Positions 10,601-21,624 of a stretch of DNA of 23,417 nucleotides are shown here, in pieces. The notes under the pieces were generated by a model. That model ran no database searches and was not told the DNA's origin. It saw only the letters and a program-made list of their open reading frames with translations. The stretch's first letter is position 1, and every line of letters begins with the position of its first letter. The position numbers were made by a program, and so were the translations under genes. Source of the DNA: Nephromyces sp. MM_2019 (lineage: Eukaryota; Apicomplexa; Aconoidasida; Nephromycida); NCBI GenBank assembly GCA_015657535.1, contig JADHZB010000667.1, forward strand, positions 1-23,417, read 5' to 3'.

Positions 10601-10704
10601 GAAGAGAGACGGTGTAGTGTGTTCGATTTGATATGTTCTAATAAAAATATAGAGGAATTTGATAAATTCATAGGGTATATATCTAAAAACTGAAGTGGCT
10701 ACAT
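7641..10704. other. long AT-rich region without a supported gene
   Basis: Several minus-strand frames of 70-90 codons occur at 9736-9954 and 10130-10402, but neither begins with ATG and both are of a length expected by chance. The first ends with a coding-like stretch (LLRRSSFREFDSSAYTSENN), so a hidden exon there is possible. No tandem repeat stands out. Confidence 0.4.
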
Positions 10705-11036
10705 CTAAATTTGTGAAAGCATAATATTATGAAAATATCCAAATCTGGGTGTAGGCTCAAGTGAAGGATTGCGTAGACATATTATGAATATATCAAGTAA
10801 TTGGTTAAAACTAACTTGTGTAAATACTGAATAGAGTGCACCAAACCAGACAATACATAAGCTAAGGAAAATGATCAATTCCAATATAAATAGCATAGTT
10901 TCTTCTGAAAATGTTTGACATTGAAATTTGCTTAGGATTCTAAATAAAGGTAGGATTTACAGGTGAATTACAAACCGTTCTTAAGGACATGTTTCTTGAA
11001 TGTGAATGATCTTGTTGTGGAAATCATCATATACAT
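10705..11036 (-). CDS. possible small two-exon single-helix membrane protein
   Basis: An ATG at 11036 starts a 20-codon first exon (MYMMISTTRSFTFKKHVLKN) ending at GAACG followed by GTTTGT. A 71-base intron ends at ACATTTTCAG, and the second exon (10705-10904) continues in the required phase with EETMLFILELIIFLSLCIVW and ends ...NIMLSQI at TAG. The joined protein would be 86 residues: a basic N-terminus, one long hydrophobic helix (about residues 24-46), a short second hydrophobic stretch (LLDIFIICL) and a proline-rich tail. The pattern KKHVLKNEETMLFILEL before a helix loosely resembles the segment before a membrane helix in P5-type ATPases, but no catalytic motif is present nearby. Downstream minus frames could be further exons. 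No family is assigned. Confidence 0.35.
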
Positions 11037-11950
11037 CCACTAAAAAAAGCACAAAAAGGAATATTGTACAAATAAAAATTTATTGCATATATAAAAACAT
11101 AATGACACTATAATTACAACATAGAATTTAGTATGTAATTACCATTAATGCAAATAAGAAACAATCAATTTTCCGGAAAGGGAACAATTCATGTTTAGTG
11201 CCCTAAATTCAACATAATGGACAAAAAAATAAAGAATGATAAAAAAGGAAGTTGAAATGAGTCAACGAATACATATATATAAACGGGTATGAATGAGTAT
11301 TTACTGTGATATATAAAGAAAATTTTTATACTATATATTCATGCGCACAGAAACAATTGTGTCAAACATGATGTGAATAAACTATATATAGATATATAAT
11401 GGCTTTAAGTGATATTGTGATCAGTATAAATATATATTGAAAATTTAAAAATTACACATCCACACCAATAAAAAAATAAAACATATGGTAGACAGAAACA
11501 ATTCAAAACATCGCTTGAAATACCTCAAGGTTTTCAACGATAATTAAAATAATTCCTGTTATCCCAATTGCTTGATAGTGCTATAAAATGTTTATTTGAA
11601 TAAATAATTTAAGAAAAATGCATATAGTATATATGTAAAGTATAAACTTATAATAATTGTTTCATATTATTTACAATGTGTATATATTGTACATAGAATT
11701 TCAGAACAACTAACTTGTGAGCGTTCATATGCAATGATTGAACCCGTAATAAAAATGATAGAAAACCCAATTAACCCAAAAAACGTAGAAGTAATTTGAA
11801 AAAACTATTTAATACAGAATTATAGGCTTGTAAATATTAAGAGTTATATTAATTTATATGTAAAATAATAAGCCAATATATAAATATACAAATACCTAAA
11901 AATAAATTTAGATAAATAGATATACACAGCTGATATGAATTCACACCATA
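11037..11950. other. AT-rich stretch upstream of the membrane-protein candidate
   Basis: No frame or exon of note on either strand. It contains many ATATAT runs and, from about 11900, rising CA content. If the 10705-11036 gene is real, its promoter would be here. Confidence 0.4.
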
Positions 11951-11956
11951 TAGAAG

Positions 11957-12105
11957 TATATCAAAAACAAACACACTAAAGTATACCTAATTATATCAAA
12001 TGCATATACACATGAGAGCACACCTAAATATATCTAAAGTATATACACATCAGAACACACTAATTGTATCAAAAACATATACACACAACTAAAAATATAT
12101 ATTCA
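11957..12105 (+). repeat. degenerate tandem repeat, about 36 bp, four copies
   Basis: Copies begin at TATATCA/TGTATCA near 11957, 11992, 12029 and 12065, spaced 35-37 bases. Each has the form TATATCAAAAAC, then ATACACAT, then GAACACACTAAT, with substitutions. It opens a CA-rich plus-strand block. Confidence 0.55.
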
Positions 12106-12480
12106 GAGATTCATACGCATTCCTAGATAAATAGTTGAAAAACCTCATATACACACACATATGCTTACATGTATGTGTGCAGACATGAACTTCATAAATA
12201 TTGAAAATACATAGATCGATGTTAATATGTTCTGCTTTTCATGAAAATGCCTTATATACATATTAATTTATATATTCAAACTAAATATTCTAATATCAGG
12301 AGTAAGAGGTACTAAAAACTGTTTGCAGATCACAATTAAATTTGATTATAAATATTGTGAATATACTCCAAACCTTGTTGTCATAAGTAATACCCACAAA
12401 AGCAAGTATTGAGGTGAGTAAAAGGAGCTGGGAAAATAATAAAATAATTTTTATAAACAAACTATATATTGTCTGTGAAT

Positions 12481-12830
12481 TTGTTTGTTTTTATGTGTAT
12501 GTAAGTATTTGGATGGGTGCGTGATTGTCTTATATGTATGTTTGGTGTGTTTTTCTTTGTGTGTGCTTTTCGTTTTATATGTATGTAATTTTTCTGAGTG
12601 TTTTTCGTCTTGTGTAGGTATATATGCTTCTATGTGTGAGTATATAATTGTGTGTGGGAATATGTCTTAATCTGTATATATATATATATTCGTGAGTAGG
12701 TATATATTTATGTGGCTATATATATGGTATATATATTGATGTGCATGAATAGTTTTTCTAATTTTAGTGTAGGTATAGATTATGTGTTTTATGTTTTCTT
12801 ATAATTTTGTGTGTGTGTAATTTACAATAA
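12481..12830 (+). repeat. TG-rich simple-sequence block
   Basis: The plus strand is dominated by TGTGT, TATGTATG and TTTGTGTG words. Frames of about 60 codons here (Cys/Val/Leu-rich) are products of the composition and not genes. It includes a short TA run at 12675-12689. It switches abruptly to CA-rich sequence after about 12830. Confidence 0.75.
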
Positions 12831-12959
12831 AAATCTATGTCTCACCAAATAGATAAAAGAGGACATAAAAGACACAAAGAGACTATTGGGAACATACAAA
12901 AGTAAGGGGAGCATAAGAGTATATTTAAGTTAACAAAAATAAGTTCATGAAAGTGATCT

Positions 12960-13410
12960 AAAGAGCAAATGCATAATCACAGACATCTTATGCATATATA
13001 TATATTACTGTTACACCCACATATCGTACACATGGATCATGAAAGCATATATAACATTCACCTCTATCATACACGCATGTGGATAGTATGAAAAAACGTC
13101 ACGAGTACATATTACACACATATATAATGCCAATATAATACACACAAACGGATATAATACATATTTTACGTACACATATCACACACACACATATTTCTTA
13201 CACAGCACATAGCACAAATACAATAATTAGCACACACAAAATACATAGCACATACACAAAACTAACACACACTCAATAGGTAGCAAACACACAATAGTAA
13301 GCACACACAAAATAGGTAGTACACACTCAATACGTCGTACATAGGTAATCCACAACACACCATACACAACACGCACAAACTTATATCACTAATAAATAGT
13401 ACACACACAT
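12960..13410 (+). repeat. CA-rich simple-sequence block
   Basis: Plus-strand composition flips to ACACA, CATAC and CACACA words. It includes the ordered 18-bp minisatellite at 13229-13335. No gene is supported. Confidence 0.75.
13229..13335 (+). repeat. 18-bp minisatellite, six units
   Basis: Six units of 17-18 bases begin at 13229, 13247, 13265, 13282, 13300 and 13318. The unit is close to AGCACACACAAAATAGGT, with changes at a few positions (such as AGTACACACTCAATACGT). Being a multiple of three it would preserve a frame, but no ATG-started frame runs through it. Confidence 0.72.
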
Positions 13411-13659
13411 ATATCAAATTGTTATATATTGTATTAATATTGATGGAAGTATTTACTTTGGTAAAACGGTGGTAATTAGGCCTGGTATATTCCTCTCACT
13501 AGCTGTTTTTAGCAAATATGTGTGTAAAAATTCTATAAAATGTTTACACACAAAATAGCTTACTTTGTATAATTGGGTCATTCATAACTTCTTTTATGTA
13601 ATCCTTAATAAAAAAGCTTTCAAATGAAAATGAAAGATTTACTTTTTCAAAAGAAATTT

Positions 13660-14370
13660 GACATGTTTATGTGTGCATGTGTATTTGTGGGTGTATAAGG
13701 TGTGTATTAGTATTTGTAATATGTGTATATCTAATGTGCATGTATGTGCTTGTCTAATGTGCATGAATTTGTATGGTTGTGTGTGTTCTTATATGTCTGT
13801 CCAATATGTTTTGGTGTGCTCAATAATTTTTGGGTGAAAGGGTTTGCCTTTGTATTACATATGCGCTTAAGTTTATATGTGTGTAATGATGTGTATGTAT
13901 GTGCCTGTAATCACATCGTATGTTTATGCCTCAAATATATATTATAGATTTGTGCAAAAACATACTATGACAAAAATGGGGCTAATATTGCTAATGATGA
14001 ACATATCCAAAAGGGCTGAAGAATTTGTAAACATAAATATGTTTTGATGATAAGTAGTTAATATTGTGTAATATATTTTATTCCCTGTTTCTTAAATAGA
14101 TACACACATAAACATCTACAAGTATGTAAATATTCGCATTTGTTAAGCTTATCTTCGTTTACGCATAACCCTTTGTAAAGGTATGTGAGTTCGAATGTAT
14201 ATATATATGTGACCTTGTATCTGCTTGTGTGTTACTTAATTAGTGTGTTTATGGATTTTTTTTTGTGTGTGTGTATAATTTTGTGTTTATATATGTGTGC
14301 TTGCTTTGTGATACAGTAATGCTGTGTGTAATCCTATAAGCGTGTGTGCTTGTAAGTTTAAATTTACATT
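13660..14370 (+). repeat. TG-rich blocks with an AT-rich middle
   Basis: TG-rich on the plus strand at about 13660-13950 and 14160-14365, separated by ordinary AT-rich sequence. The 67-codon frame at 13744-13947 is Cys/Val-rich low complexity and is not called a gene. Confidence 0.65.
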
Positions 14371-14529
14371 TTTGAGTTAACTTACTAATAATAAAATCAG
14401 GCCATAACAAGCAAATTTGTTTGAATTGATTAAATTATATAAACAGAATGAAATCGCAATGCCAATAGCAAATATGTGTTGGGAAAATATTAGTGTATAT
14501 GGTGATATCCATGCTTTACACTTAAATCT

Positions 14530-15010
14530 GTTAGACAAGAATTCACACATATATACACATTAATAAAATTTACAAAAAGTAATTTTATAAAACAATAGAT
14601 AAAATTCATAAAAGCGTACACAAACAAATAAAATGATGCACACACAGTTGAAGGTTATGCATACATAATATAAAATTTTGAACACACAACATAATATTAT
14701 GCTCACATAATCATAAAAATAAATACACACAGCACAAAATTATACTCAAATATCGTAAGCTTGAACGCATATATCTTGAATTAATAAAAACGTAAAAGCT
14801 GAACCCGCAAACATATTCATCATCAACCCACACACAGACACATAATAAATTCACACAATACACATTGAAAAAGCACACAGAGTGGTAACTTAACATGTAC
14901 ACATTATGTTACTGTATAAAAATCTTGGATAATGCACATATATATAAATTATATACATACAAGTCATTTGCTTGAGTGTATAATATTAAAATTATACACA
15001 CACATTTATA
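14530..15010 (+). repeat. CA-rich simple-sequence block
   Basis: The plus strand carries repeated CACACA and TACACACA words among AT-rich sequence. The 63-codon minus frame at 14711-14902 reflects composition. The block ends where TG-rich sequence begins near 15075. Confidence 0.6.
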
Positions 15011-15074
15011 TCTACAAAAATTGATTTTTCTGTAAAATTATTCTATACTAAAAAGTTTCCCCTACACCAAATTA

Positions 15075-16330
15075 ATGCAACTGCTGAGTTTAAGTGTGTA
15101 GGATTTGTAAAATGTGTGTGTAGTGTAATGTAGCTAGCTTATTTATGTGTTTGAGGGTCATGGATATTAAAGATATACATGTGTGTGTGGTACTATTTTG
15201 TGGTGTTTGTATTTTGGTGTGTGCTTGTGGAGTTAAGTTATAATAGGGGTGGGTCAGTGGTTGTGGAGCTATTTAGCAATAGGTTTATGTGAGTGTGATG
15301 AGTTGTTTTGCAGTAGGTGTGTTAGTGTGGGTGCGAAATTAGTATATAATATCCCTGTGTGTGTGTGAACTGAGTTTGGTGTGATGTGTAACATAGCTAA
15401 AAATAAAAAAAAAATGGCTTACCGCTTATTGGATTGAATTTCAGGGTCATGGATAAGGGGGAACATCATGGATGTTTATGTGTAGATATTCATAAATACA
15501 CATGTATCAGTTTTTGTATGTGTATTGGGGAGTATGTGCCTATGCCGCTGTATACTTTTATGGGTTTACTTATGTAAGTGTATGTATGTGCTTATGAGTG
15601 TTTGCAAAAATATATAAGTGTGTATGTGTTTAGGCATATAAATATATATATATATATTTTGTGGAAGTAATTATACAAGTATGTTTAAGTATGTAAGGTT
15701 AAATATGTCCATGTATATGTATATGTATATATACTTAAATGAGTAGTTATATCTTTATAGTGTGAGTGGATATAGATATGTAGTGTTTAACTGTATTAGA
15801 TGTTTTATGTAGGGTTGAAAATGTTGAATAAATCTCAATAAGTGTGTAAGCAAATTTTTAATGTTTGTAAAACTTCAAAAAAACACTTTACCCACACTGC
15901 TTATTTATTATAACCTACTTGGTAGCATAAATTCATAAGTGCGATATGAGTAGATTATGTTTATAATCTATGCACACTATATTTAATAATACGCTTGTCA
16001 TTTTTCAGGAGTTTAATTGTGTGTGTAAACACTTAAGGTCAATCAATTATCATATATATATATAATTTGAAGGTAATGCTAGAATATGTGTGTAAGCACT
16101 AGTGTGTTGAACACAAAATTTTTGAATATTGTTAATGCTTGCACAATGTTATGTATATATAAATCTCCATACATAATAATTATCTGTGTGTTGGTGCATG
16201 TGTAATTATATTTGGTAGTGTATAATTGTGTCGGCTCAAAGAAAAACCCATAACACATAAAATTCATTTTTAGCATTAAAGTTTTATAAGGTATGAATCT
16301 AAACAAGATTTGAAAGATGTGTGTTATGTT
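15075..16330 (+). repeat. long patchy TG-rich block
   Basis: TG-rich words occur at about 15075-15400 (with unusually G-rich runs such as GGGGTGGGTCAGTGG), 15480-15790 and 16010-16330. A TA run lies at 15642-15657. No gene was recognised; the 75-codon minus frame at 16079-16306 is taken as chance. Confidence 0.6.
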
Positions 16331-16967
16331 TAGGCCAAAATTTATTTTAACTTTGTTTCATATTTAATTCTACACATATACCACATTAAATTTATGAACC
16401 TAATCACATTAATAAATATGTATTCATTAAATATATTAAATATCCTTTTAAATATAACTAGATATTTGAAATGTGTTATTAATTTTCCTTTTCTCAAATT
16501 GTAATTATTTTGTATAATAACTATGACTTGTTTTAAAAATGTGTTTCATTCGGTGAAAAAATGAAATGATTTGTCTGAAAATATTTCAAAATCATTTGAA
16601 ATATAATTAATGTGTAAATTGAAATGCTATCATCAATTTATATCAGATAAATATTATATTATCAATTGAAATATTAATATGATATATATATCTTCTTTAA
16701 GTATATATATATATATATATGTGTCTGTGATAATACAAATAGTGATTTATATATCAAATTGATAGAGATGTATGATGATCATACTTTTGAGATCAATCTA
16801 AAGTGTATCTATCGAAAAGATCACGTTGTTGTATTTCAATGTGTGTGTATATATTTAATTAAAAGGTTGTGTAAGGAGTTGAAAATAAATGTAATGTGGA
16901 AAGAATTCAAACAGTAAGTGTATGCGTGCAAGATAAATATATATTAAAGGTCCTATATTACATGCTC
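16331..16967. other. very AT-rich stretch, no gene seen
   Basis: It contains a (TA)n run of about 19 bases at 16702-16720 followed by TGTGTCTGTG. It forms the 3' flank of the TBCA gene, and no other feature is supported. Confidence 0.5.
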
Positions 16968-16973
16968 TTTATT
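16968..16973 (-). terminator. AATAAA polyadenylation signal of the TBCA gene
   Basis: On the minus strand AATAAA lies 11 bases after the TBCA stop codon (in ATAGAATAAAGAGCATG). Position and sequence fit a eukaryotic poly(A) signal. AATAAA is frequent by chance in AT-rich DNA, so placement is the main evidence. Confidence 0.45.
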
Positions 16974-16984
16974 CTATCTGTATA

Positions 16985-17760
16985 TTAAAATTCTTCATCA
17001 TCAGAAGCTGTACTTTCTGCACCCCTTTGAGTTCTAGCCTCAATAAATGGGTTGGGTGATTTTAATACAGAGGGATAATTTTGAATGGTTTCCTCAATGA
17101 ATGTGTTTACAGATTTGAGCTCATTTAAAATATCTGAATCTTCCCGCTCTTCAGTTGTTTCTATCTCATTATCCTCTTCTTCCGCGATAGTTTGAATTTC
17201 GTTCGAAAATGTATCCTTTAGGTAAACAATAAATTCTTCATATCCATTAGATAATCTTTTAATACTATCGTTTAACATCATCACACTTTCATTGTGTAAG
17301 TTTGAATGGTATTTCACATCTGACTCTTCAGATTCTTCTTCCTGTTTATACAAAATAAATATAATAAAAAAAACTTCCGAGTGTATATACACAAAATTTA
17401 TGATTTTCAAAGTGAGAAGATATGTATACATCTTATTCGATTTTATTTATTAACACAATTTACGATGATTCAAATACGGAAAACTGTATAAAAAGATCGA
17501 GTGTATATATACAAAATTCAACATTTATAATTTCCGGGAAAAGTGTCTATACACAAAATTCAAACTTCTGGAAACACAAAGTAAGGGTGGTTTAACTACA
17601 TACATACACTTACTTTCATCTTATCTAATCTCTCTTTTGTAGAAGATACTTCTTTCTTGTAATATGCCACATCTTTCGTCAAACGTTTAAATTGGTTGTG
17701 TTTTGAATGTAATGCCTTAATGGGGCTCATACTAGTCGTTGTACGTGTTGAGCGCCTCAT
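16985..17760 (-). CDS. TBCA: tubulin-binding cofactor A (tubulin-specific chaperone A), two exons
   Basis: TBCA captures beta-tubulin released from the cytosolic chaperonin and hands it along the tubulin-folding pathway. Exon 1 (17614-17760) starts at the ATG reading MRRSTRTTTSMSPIKALHSK and ends KERLDKMK at a GTAAGT donor in phase 0. Exon 2 (16985-17341) follows the acceptor TTGTATAAACAG, begins EEESEESDVKYHSNLHNESV and ends ASDDEEF at TAA. The joined protein has 167 residues. Residues about 18-49 (HNQFKRLTKDVAYYKKEVSS) match the first helix of the family, with its KRLTK..xYY.xE pattern. Residues 58-90 (ESVMMLNDSIKRLSNGYEEF) match the second and third helices. Family members are usually near 110 residues; this one adds a short basic N-terminus and an acidic tail of about 65 residues (EEEDNEIETTEEREDSD, then a further helix). 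The second Met at residue 11 is an alternative start. The 272-base intron contains three copies of a short motif. The protein is probably cytosolic, with no signal or membrane segment. Confidence 0.88.
17381..17565 (+). repeat. three copies of a short motif inside the TBCA intron
   Basis: GTGTATATACACAAAATT-like sequences begin at 17381, 17501 and 17543 (the last as GTGTCTATACACAAAATTC). The first two are preceded by CGA and the last two are followed by CAA. Spacing is 120 and 42 bases, so this is a dispersed repeat and not a regular array. Confidence 0.55.
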
Positions 17761-17883
17761 AGTATGTATGTGTTTCAAAAGGGTGGGGCTTACTCTTTGT
17801 GTTTGTAGAAGTATAAGAAGTATGTTTATGTTGGAGTTTTAGAGCTGTGTATGGGAATGTGAAATGTGTGTGTAGAAGGGTAA

Positions 17884-17975
17884 GGTGTGTGTATGTGTTT
17901 CTGTGAGGTGTGTGTATGTGTTTCTGTGAGGTGTGTGTATGTGTTTCTGTGAGGTGTGTGTATGTGTTTCTGTGA
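17884..17975 (+). repeat. 23-bp minisatellite, four perfect copies, upstream of TBCA
   Basis: Four identical 23-base units start at 17884, 17907, 17930 and 17953, and a partial fifth follows. On the TBCA sense strand each unit contains TCACAGAAACACATACAC followed by ACACC. The array lies about 125 bases upstream of the TBCA ATG, in the 5' leader or promoter region. Perfect identity implies recent expansion or ongoing homogenisation. Confidence 0.92.
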
Positions 17976-18010
17976 GGTGTGTCTGTGTAAGTTTAATGTA
18001 TGATTGATTG

Positions 18011-19710
18011 CTTGTGTTAGATCAAATTAATATACAAACCAAATATAGGTGTTTAAATTAGATATAATAAGAGTATGTAAATATGTTAAATATTTATATA
18101 TGTATAGTAATTGTAATGTACATTTAAATATGAGTTTGGTATCAATATATCAATGTTTATGAAATTGAGGATAGAATTAAATATGGTGTTTAATTTAATT
18201 TGATGTTCGAAAGTAATTTCCTATTTATCAAACGTGTGTGTGTTGGCAGAAAAATGTAAGTTTATATATAATTAAAGTGCGCTATGAGTTGTAATACCAT
18301 TAATAAAATTTTGAATGAATGTTACACTTGCAATAAATCTTTTTCAAAGACAACACAAATTCTGGTGTGTTTTTATTTTTCAAAAAATATGCTTGTCTTA
18401 CAGGTCATAATTTATTGTGTTAAAGTGTGAGTTTGTATACGTGTGTATATGTGGAGTGGGTGTGAGCATTTGGGTGGTGTGTTTTAGCGTGTGTGTGTGT
18501 ATTTGTAATGTCTGTATATCTGTTGTGTGTGATTGTGTGTGTAGTAAAAGAAATTTTTGGCATAGTGAACGGCGTAACACTGATAATTTTGAAATCCATT
18601 TTCATAAAACGAAATTAAAAGCATAAAAAAATTTTAATACTAGTTTTCATATAATATATTCTTCAGAATGTTTAATATTTAAATTGTATTTTATCATATA
18701 TAGATTGAGTCAATTTTAAAAATAACATGCAATTAATTTACCATTTACAAAGCGTTATAAAAGAAAAATTTAATAAACATTGATATAAGAAATTTTATTA
18801 AATTATAGATTAGAATTCTCTAAATGCTTATGTATTAGAAACAGTAGTTACTTAATTCTCTTATGAATAACTACTTATGTATATATATATATATAACCAA
18901 GCTTTCGATTACGTTTTGAGAAAAGCAAGTTAATTACAATACAAATTAAATTAAACCTATTTTAATTAGTTATATATAATATATCAAAATCTTGCTACAA
19001 ACTAGTAATTAGGAGCACATCCTGGTACAAATTCAACTAAAAGAAGCTTATAAGTGAAAACATCTAATTTTACCATGAAAAGTTTAGATACAATAATGCA
19101 GGCATGTGTATCTATCTATGCGAGTGCGTGCGAATAATGCATATGTAACTTAAGCTAGGCCTATGAGTGCGTTTTTAGATTTATATGTAATATTATGTGT
19201 TTAGTATGAGTGTATTAATCAAATTTTAGCCATGTGTGAAATGAGCAAGTGCAGTAGTTGTAGACTGATTAAGTCAATGATGGGTGCAGAGTTAGTAAGT
19301 TATTGTGTTTGAGTAACACATAAAATGACTACAGGTAGATCACGATAGGGATTGTTTTTAAGTGTGTGTCCACAATGTGTGTACTACTTGTCATTGTTTT
19401 GCGCACAGGATTTTGTGTGTAATTATTAACAAATTCTATCTCCAAATTATTCATAACAAAAGCTCAATGTGCGCACAATTTAGTGTGTGGTATATTGACC
19501 AGATGCTAAGCGCACAACTATTGTAATGTGTGTGTGTTTAATTTATCCACATAAAAATAATAAATAAACAAAAAAACAAGAACATAATTAAGACTTTTTT
19601 GATTTTCCTAGAAATTTTCAACATTTTAATTTAAATTATAAATTTGGAAATACGTTACTTTCCGCCCCAAATTTCCTCTAAATTTCGAACAATATTTACG
19701 AGGATAAACG
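18011..19710. other. AT-rich sequence with TG-rich patches, no supported gene
   Basis: TG-rich patches lie at about 18230-18245, 18420-18545 and, more loosely, 19090-19540. Overlapping 60-69 codon frames on both strands at 18398-18626 arise from the simple sequence, although their ends include a more complex stretch at 18550-18620. A TA run lies at 18880-18895. Confidence 0.45.
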
Positions 19711-20109
19711 TTAAAATAAAAGTAATCTCAACTTTCTCATATTTCTAAAATAATTATTAGCTCCCTCAAATTTATCTAGTTTTATTTTCTCACTTAATTG
19801 TTTCATGACTCTTTTGATAAACCATTTTATTACCTATTTTCTGAGTCGTAAGTAATTATACTCGCTACACTTTTCTAAACGTCGCCAACGAGAATTGCAT
19901 ATATACTTAAGTCTACACACGAGGTTAAAATCCTTCGAAGTTAGTGTGTTTCTCTGTGTGTGGTGATCTGTGCGGTGTTTGTGTGTGTAATTTGATGTGT
20001 GCTTTTGTAATCTGTAGTATGCGGGGGTGTTTAATTTACAGTGTGTGCTTGTATATTGTAATATGTGTGTGTTGTTAGTATTTCTATATATAGGTGATTT
20101 GCAACGCAT
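19711..20109 (-). pseudogene. possible coding sequence with one in-frame stop
   Basis: An ATG at 20109 opens a 91-codon frame ending at TAG (19834-19836). Its first 55 or so codons come from CA-rich repeat (Thr/His/Asn-rich) and are doubtful. The last 36 (TSKDFNLVCRLKYICNSRWR, then RLEKCSEYNYLRLRK) are complex and basic. After the TAG the same frame stays open for 40 more codons (VIKWFIKRVMKQLSEKIKLD ... MRKLRLLLF) to a TAA. A CTCAG acceptor-like site and a GTAATA donor-like site flank the TAG but no intron removes it in frame. It may be exons with borders I cannot place, a decayed gene or chance. No family was recognised. Confidence 0.25.
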
Positions 20110-20479
20110 GTTATTTGCACTGTGGGTGTATGTTTGAAATCTGTAGTTTGTACAATATTTGGCGTGTGTCGAAATTTCCCATGTTTAGTCAAAATAATTT
20201 ACAGTACGAAGCTAAATCATCTTCGTGCATAATCCTTACACATATACTGTGTATAAACATATCTAAATGAATATGTTTCATTAATAAACAAGTTACATTT
20301 ACCGTACATATAACGTGAAAACATCATATTCAATCTCACGCATTACAATAAAATTTTTAGCATATATTGGTACATTTATCAAGTAATTCTAATATTTAGT
20401 TTTTATAATTTATATACTTTATCTCATTTATTTCAAATTAGACAAATCTATTCATATATACATATATATATATATATAT

Positions 20480-21185
20480 TTCTTAATGTGTGTATGTGTG
20501 TCTTAGAAATTCATTAGAAAATAGGTGTATAAAATGTTTAGATATTTTCAAATCGGTATGTGTGTGTCTGAAATTGGTATGTATGGAAATTGGTGGATTA
20601 GTATCTGTTTATAGGTGGAATTTTGTATGTGATTGTGTGCAAGTTGGAGTGTGTGTGTATAGATTATTGTATATGTGCAAATTGTTATGTCTGGTTTCAA
20701 AGTCTAAATTAAATGTTTGTTAATTGAAAAGCTGAGAAGTCGAATTGTGAGTAAATTGTAATATAATTAAAATATAAAATTTGTATAAATCAAAAACTAC
20801 GAGACTGAAATATATAATACTCAAAATTATTTACACATAACACTGAAGTGTAAATGAGTAGTATACTTATATTAAGTTTACTTCATGTGTGATTATAACA
20901 TGTTTTTGTGTGTATCTTTTGTATATTTATGTGTGTAGACGCTCATCTATAAGCGTGTGTCCTGGTATGTTTGTGTGGGTGATTTGGTGTATGTTTGTGT
21001 GGGTGTTTTTGGTGTATGTTTGTATACATTTGGGAATATGTGTTGGTGCTATATGAGTGTATAAGTGATTTTTTTATTGTGTGTGTGTTTAGCCGTGACT
21101 GTATGTGTGTTCTGTGCCTGCCTGTGTGTGTTTACTTTCTGTTTGTGCTTGTATTTTGTAAAGCTAGAGTCCTAAATGTGTAGGT
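20480..21185 (+). repeat. TG-rich blocks
   Basis: Plus-strand TG-rich sequence at about 20480-20710 and 20880-21185, split by AT-rich sequence. A (TA)n run at 20462-20479 precedes it. Frames of 62 and 77 codons here are Cys/Val-rich low complexity and not called. About 100 bases of AT-rich sequence separate it from the CA-rich block beginning near 21290. Confidence 0.65.
20964..21035 (+). repeat. short 22-25 bp tandem repeat
   Basis: Three units begin with GGTATGTTTGTG or GGTGTATGTTTGTG at 20964, 20986 and 21011, the first two continuing TGGGTG. The period and the GGTGT..ATGT core resemble the 23-bp array near TBCA, in the same plus-strand orientation. Confidence 0.5.
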
Positions 21186-21624
21186 AAAATTTGCACATAA
21201 TATCTCCGTGATAACAATAATATATTAAATTTTCCATTTTTTTAATTTTTGTATAGATTTCTCAACTTTACATTAGATGCAAAAATTTTATGATTCTAGG
21301 AGCACACATATACTCACACATACCTACACAGACTCACACACACACACATAAACATAGTGCTAAACACCAATAAAATACGCATAAACACACAAATTATATA
21401 AAAATATAAAAGTTTTCAAATGAAACTCTAACTCAATTATTTACAACCTTAACAAGTTGCACACAAATAATTTAACCCTACACATTACCCTCCTCAAATA
21501 TAAGTAATCATATACACGTACTAATAAGTATAAAACTATTACTATTCTTTACATAACACTTGTGTTAAATACTTGGGAAAACTATTTAAAAAATGTACAA
21601 CTCTGTATCTATCCACCTCTCACC

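Noticed and set aside
12485..12670. Cys/Val-rich 61-codon frame
   Set aside because: Product of TG simple sequence; similar frames appear in every TG-rich block, including 13744-13947, 20490-20723 and 20995-21183.
14165..14215. TTCGAAT resembling a tRNA T-loop
   Set aside because: Flanking bases do not form a T-stem and no other tRNA arms are present.
15230..15330. G-rich TG runs considered as telomere-like repeat
   Set aside because: No regular short unit; the words vary and lie inside a general TG-rich block.
18417..18626. Overlapping frames on both strands ending in a complex stretch (KRNFWHSERRNTDNFEIHFH on plus)
   Set aside because: Most of each frame is TG/CA repeat, and the complex part is only about 26 codons with no supporting signal.
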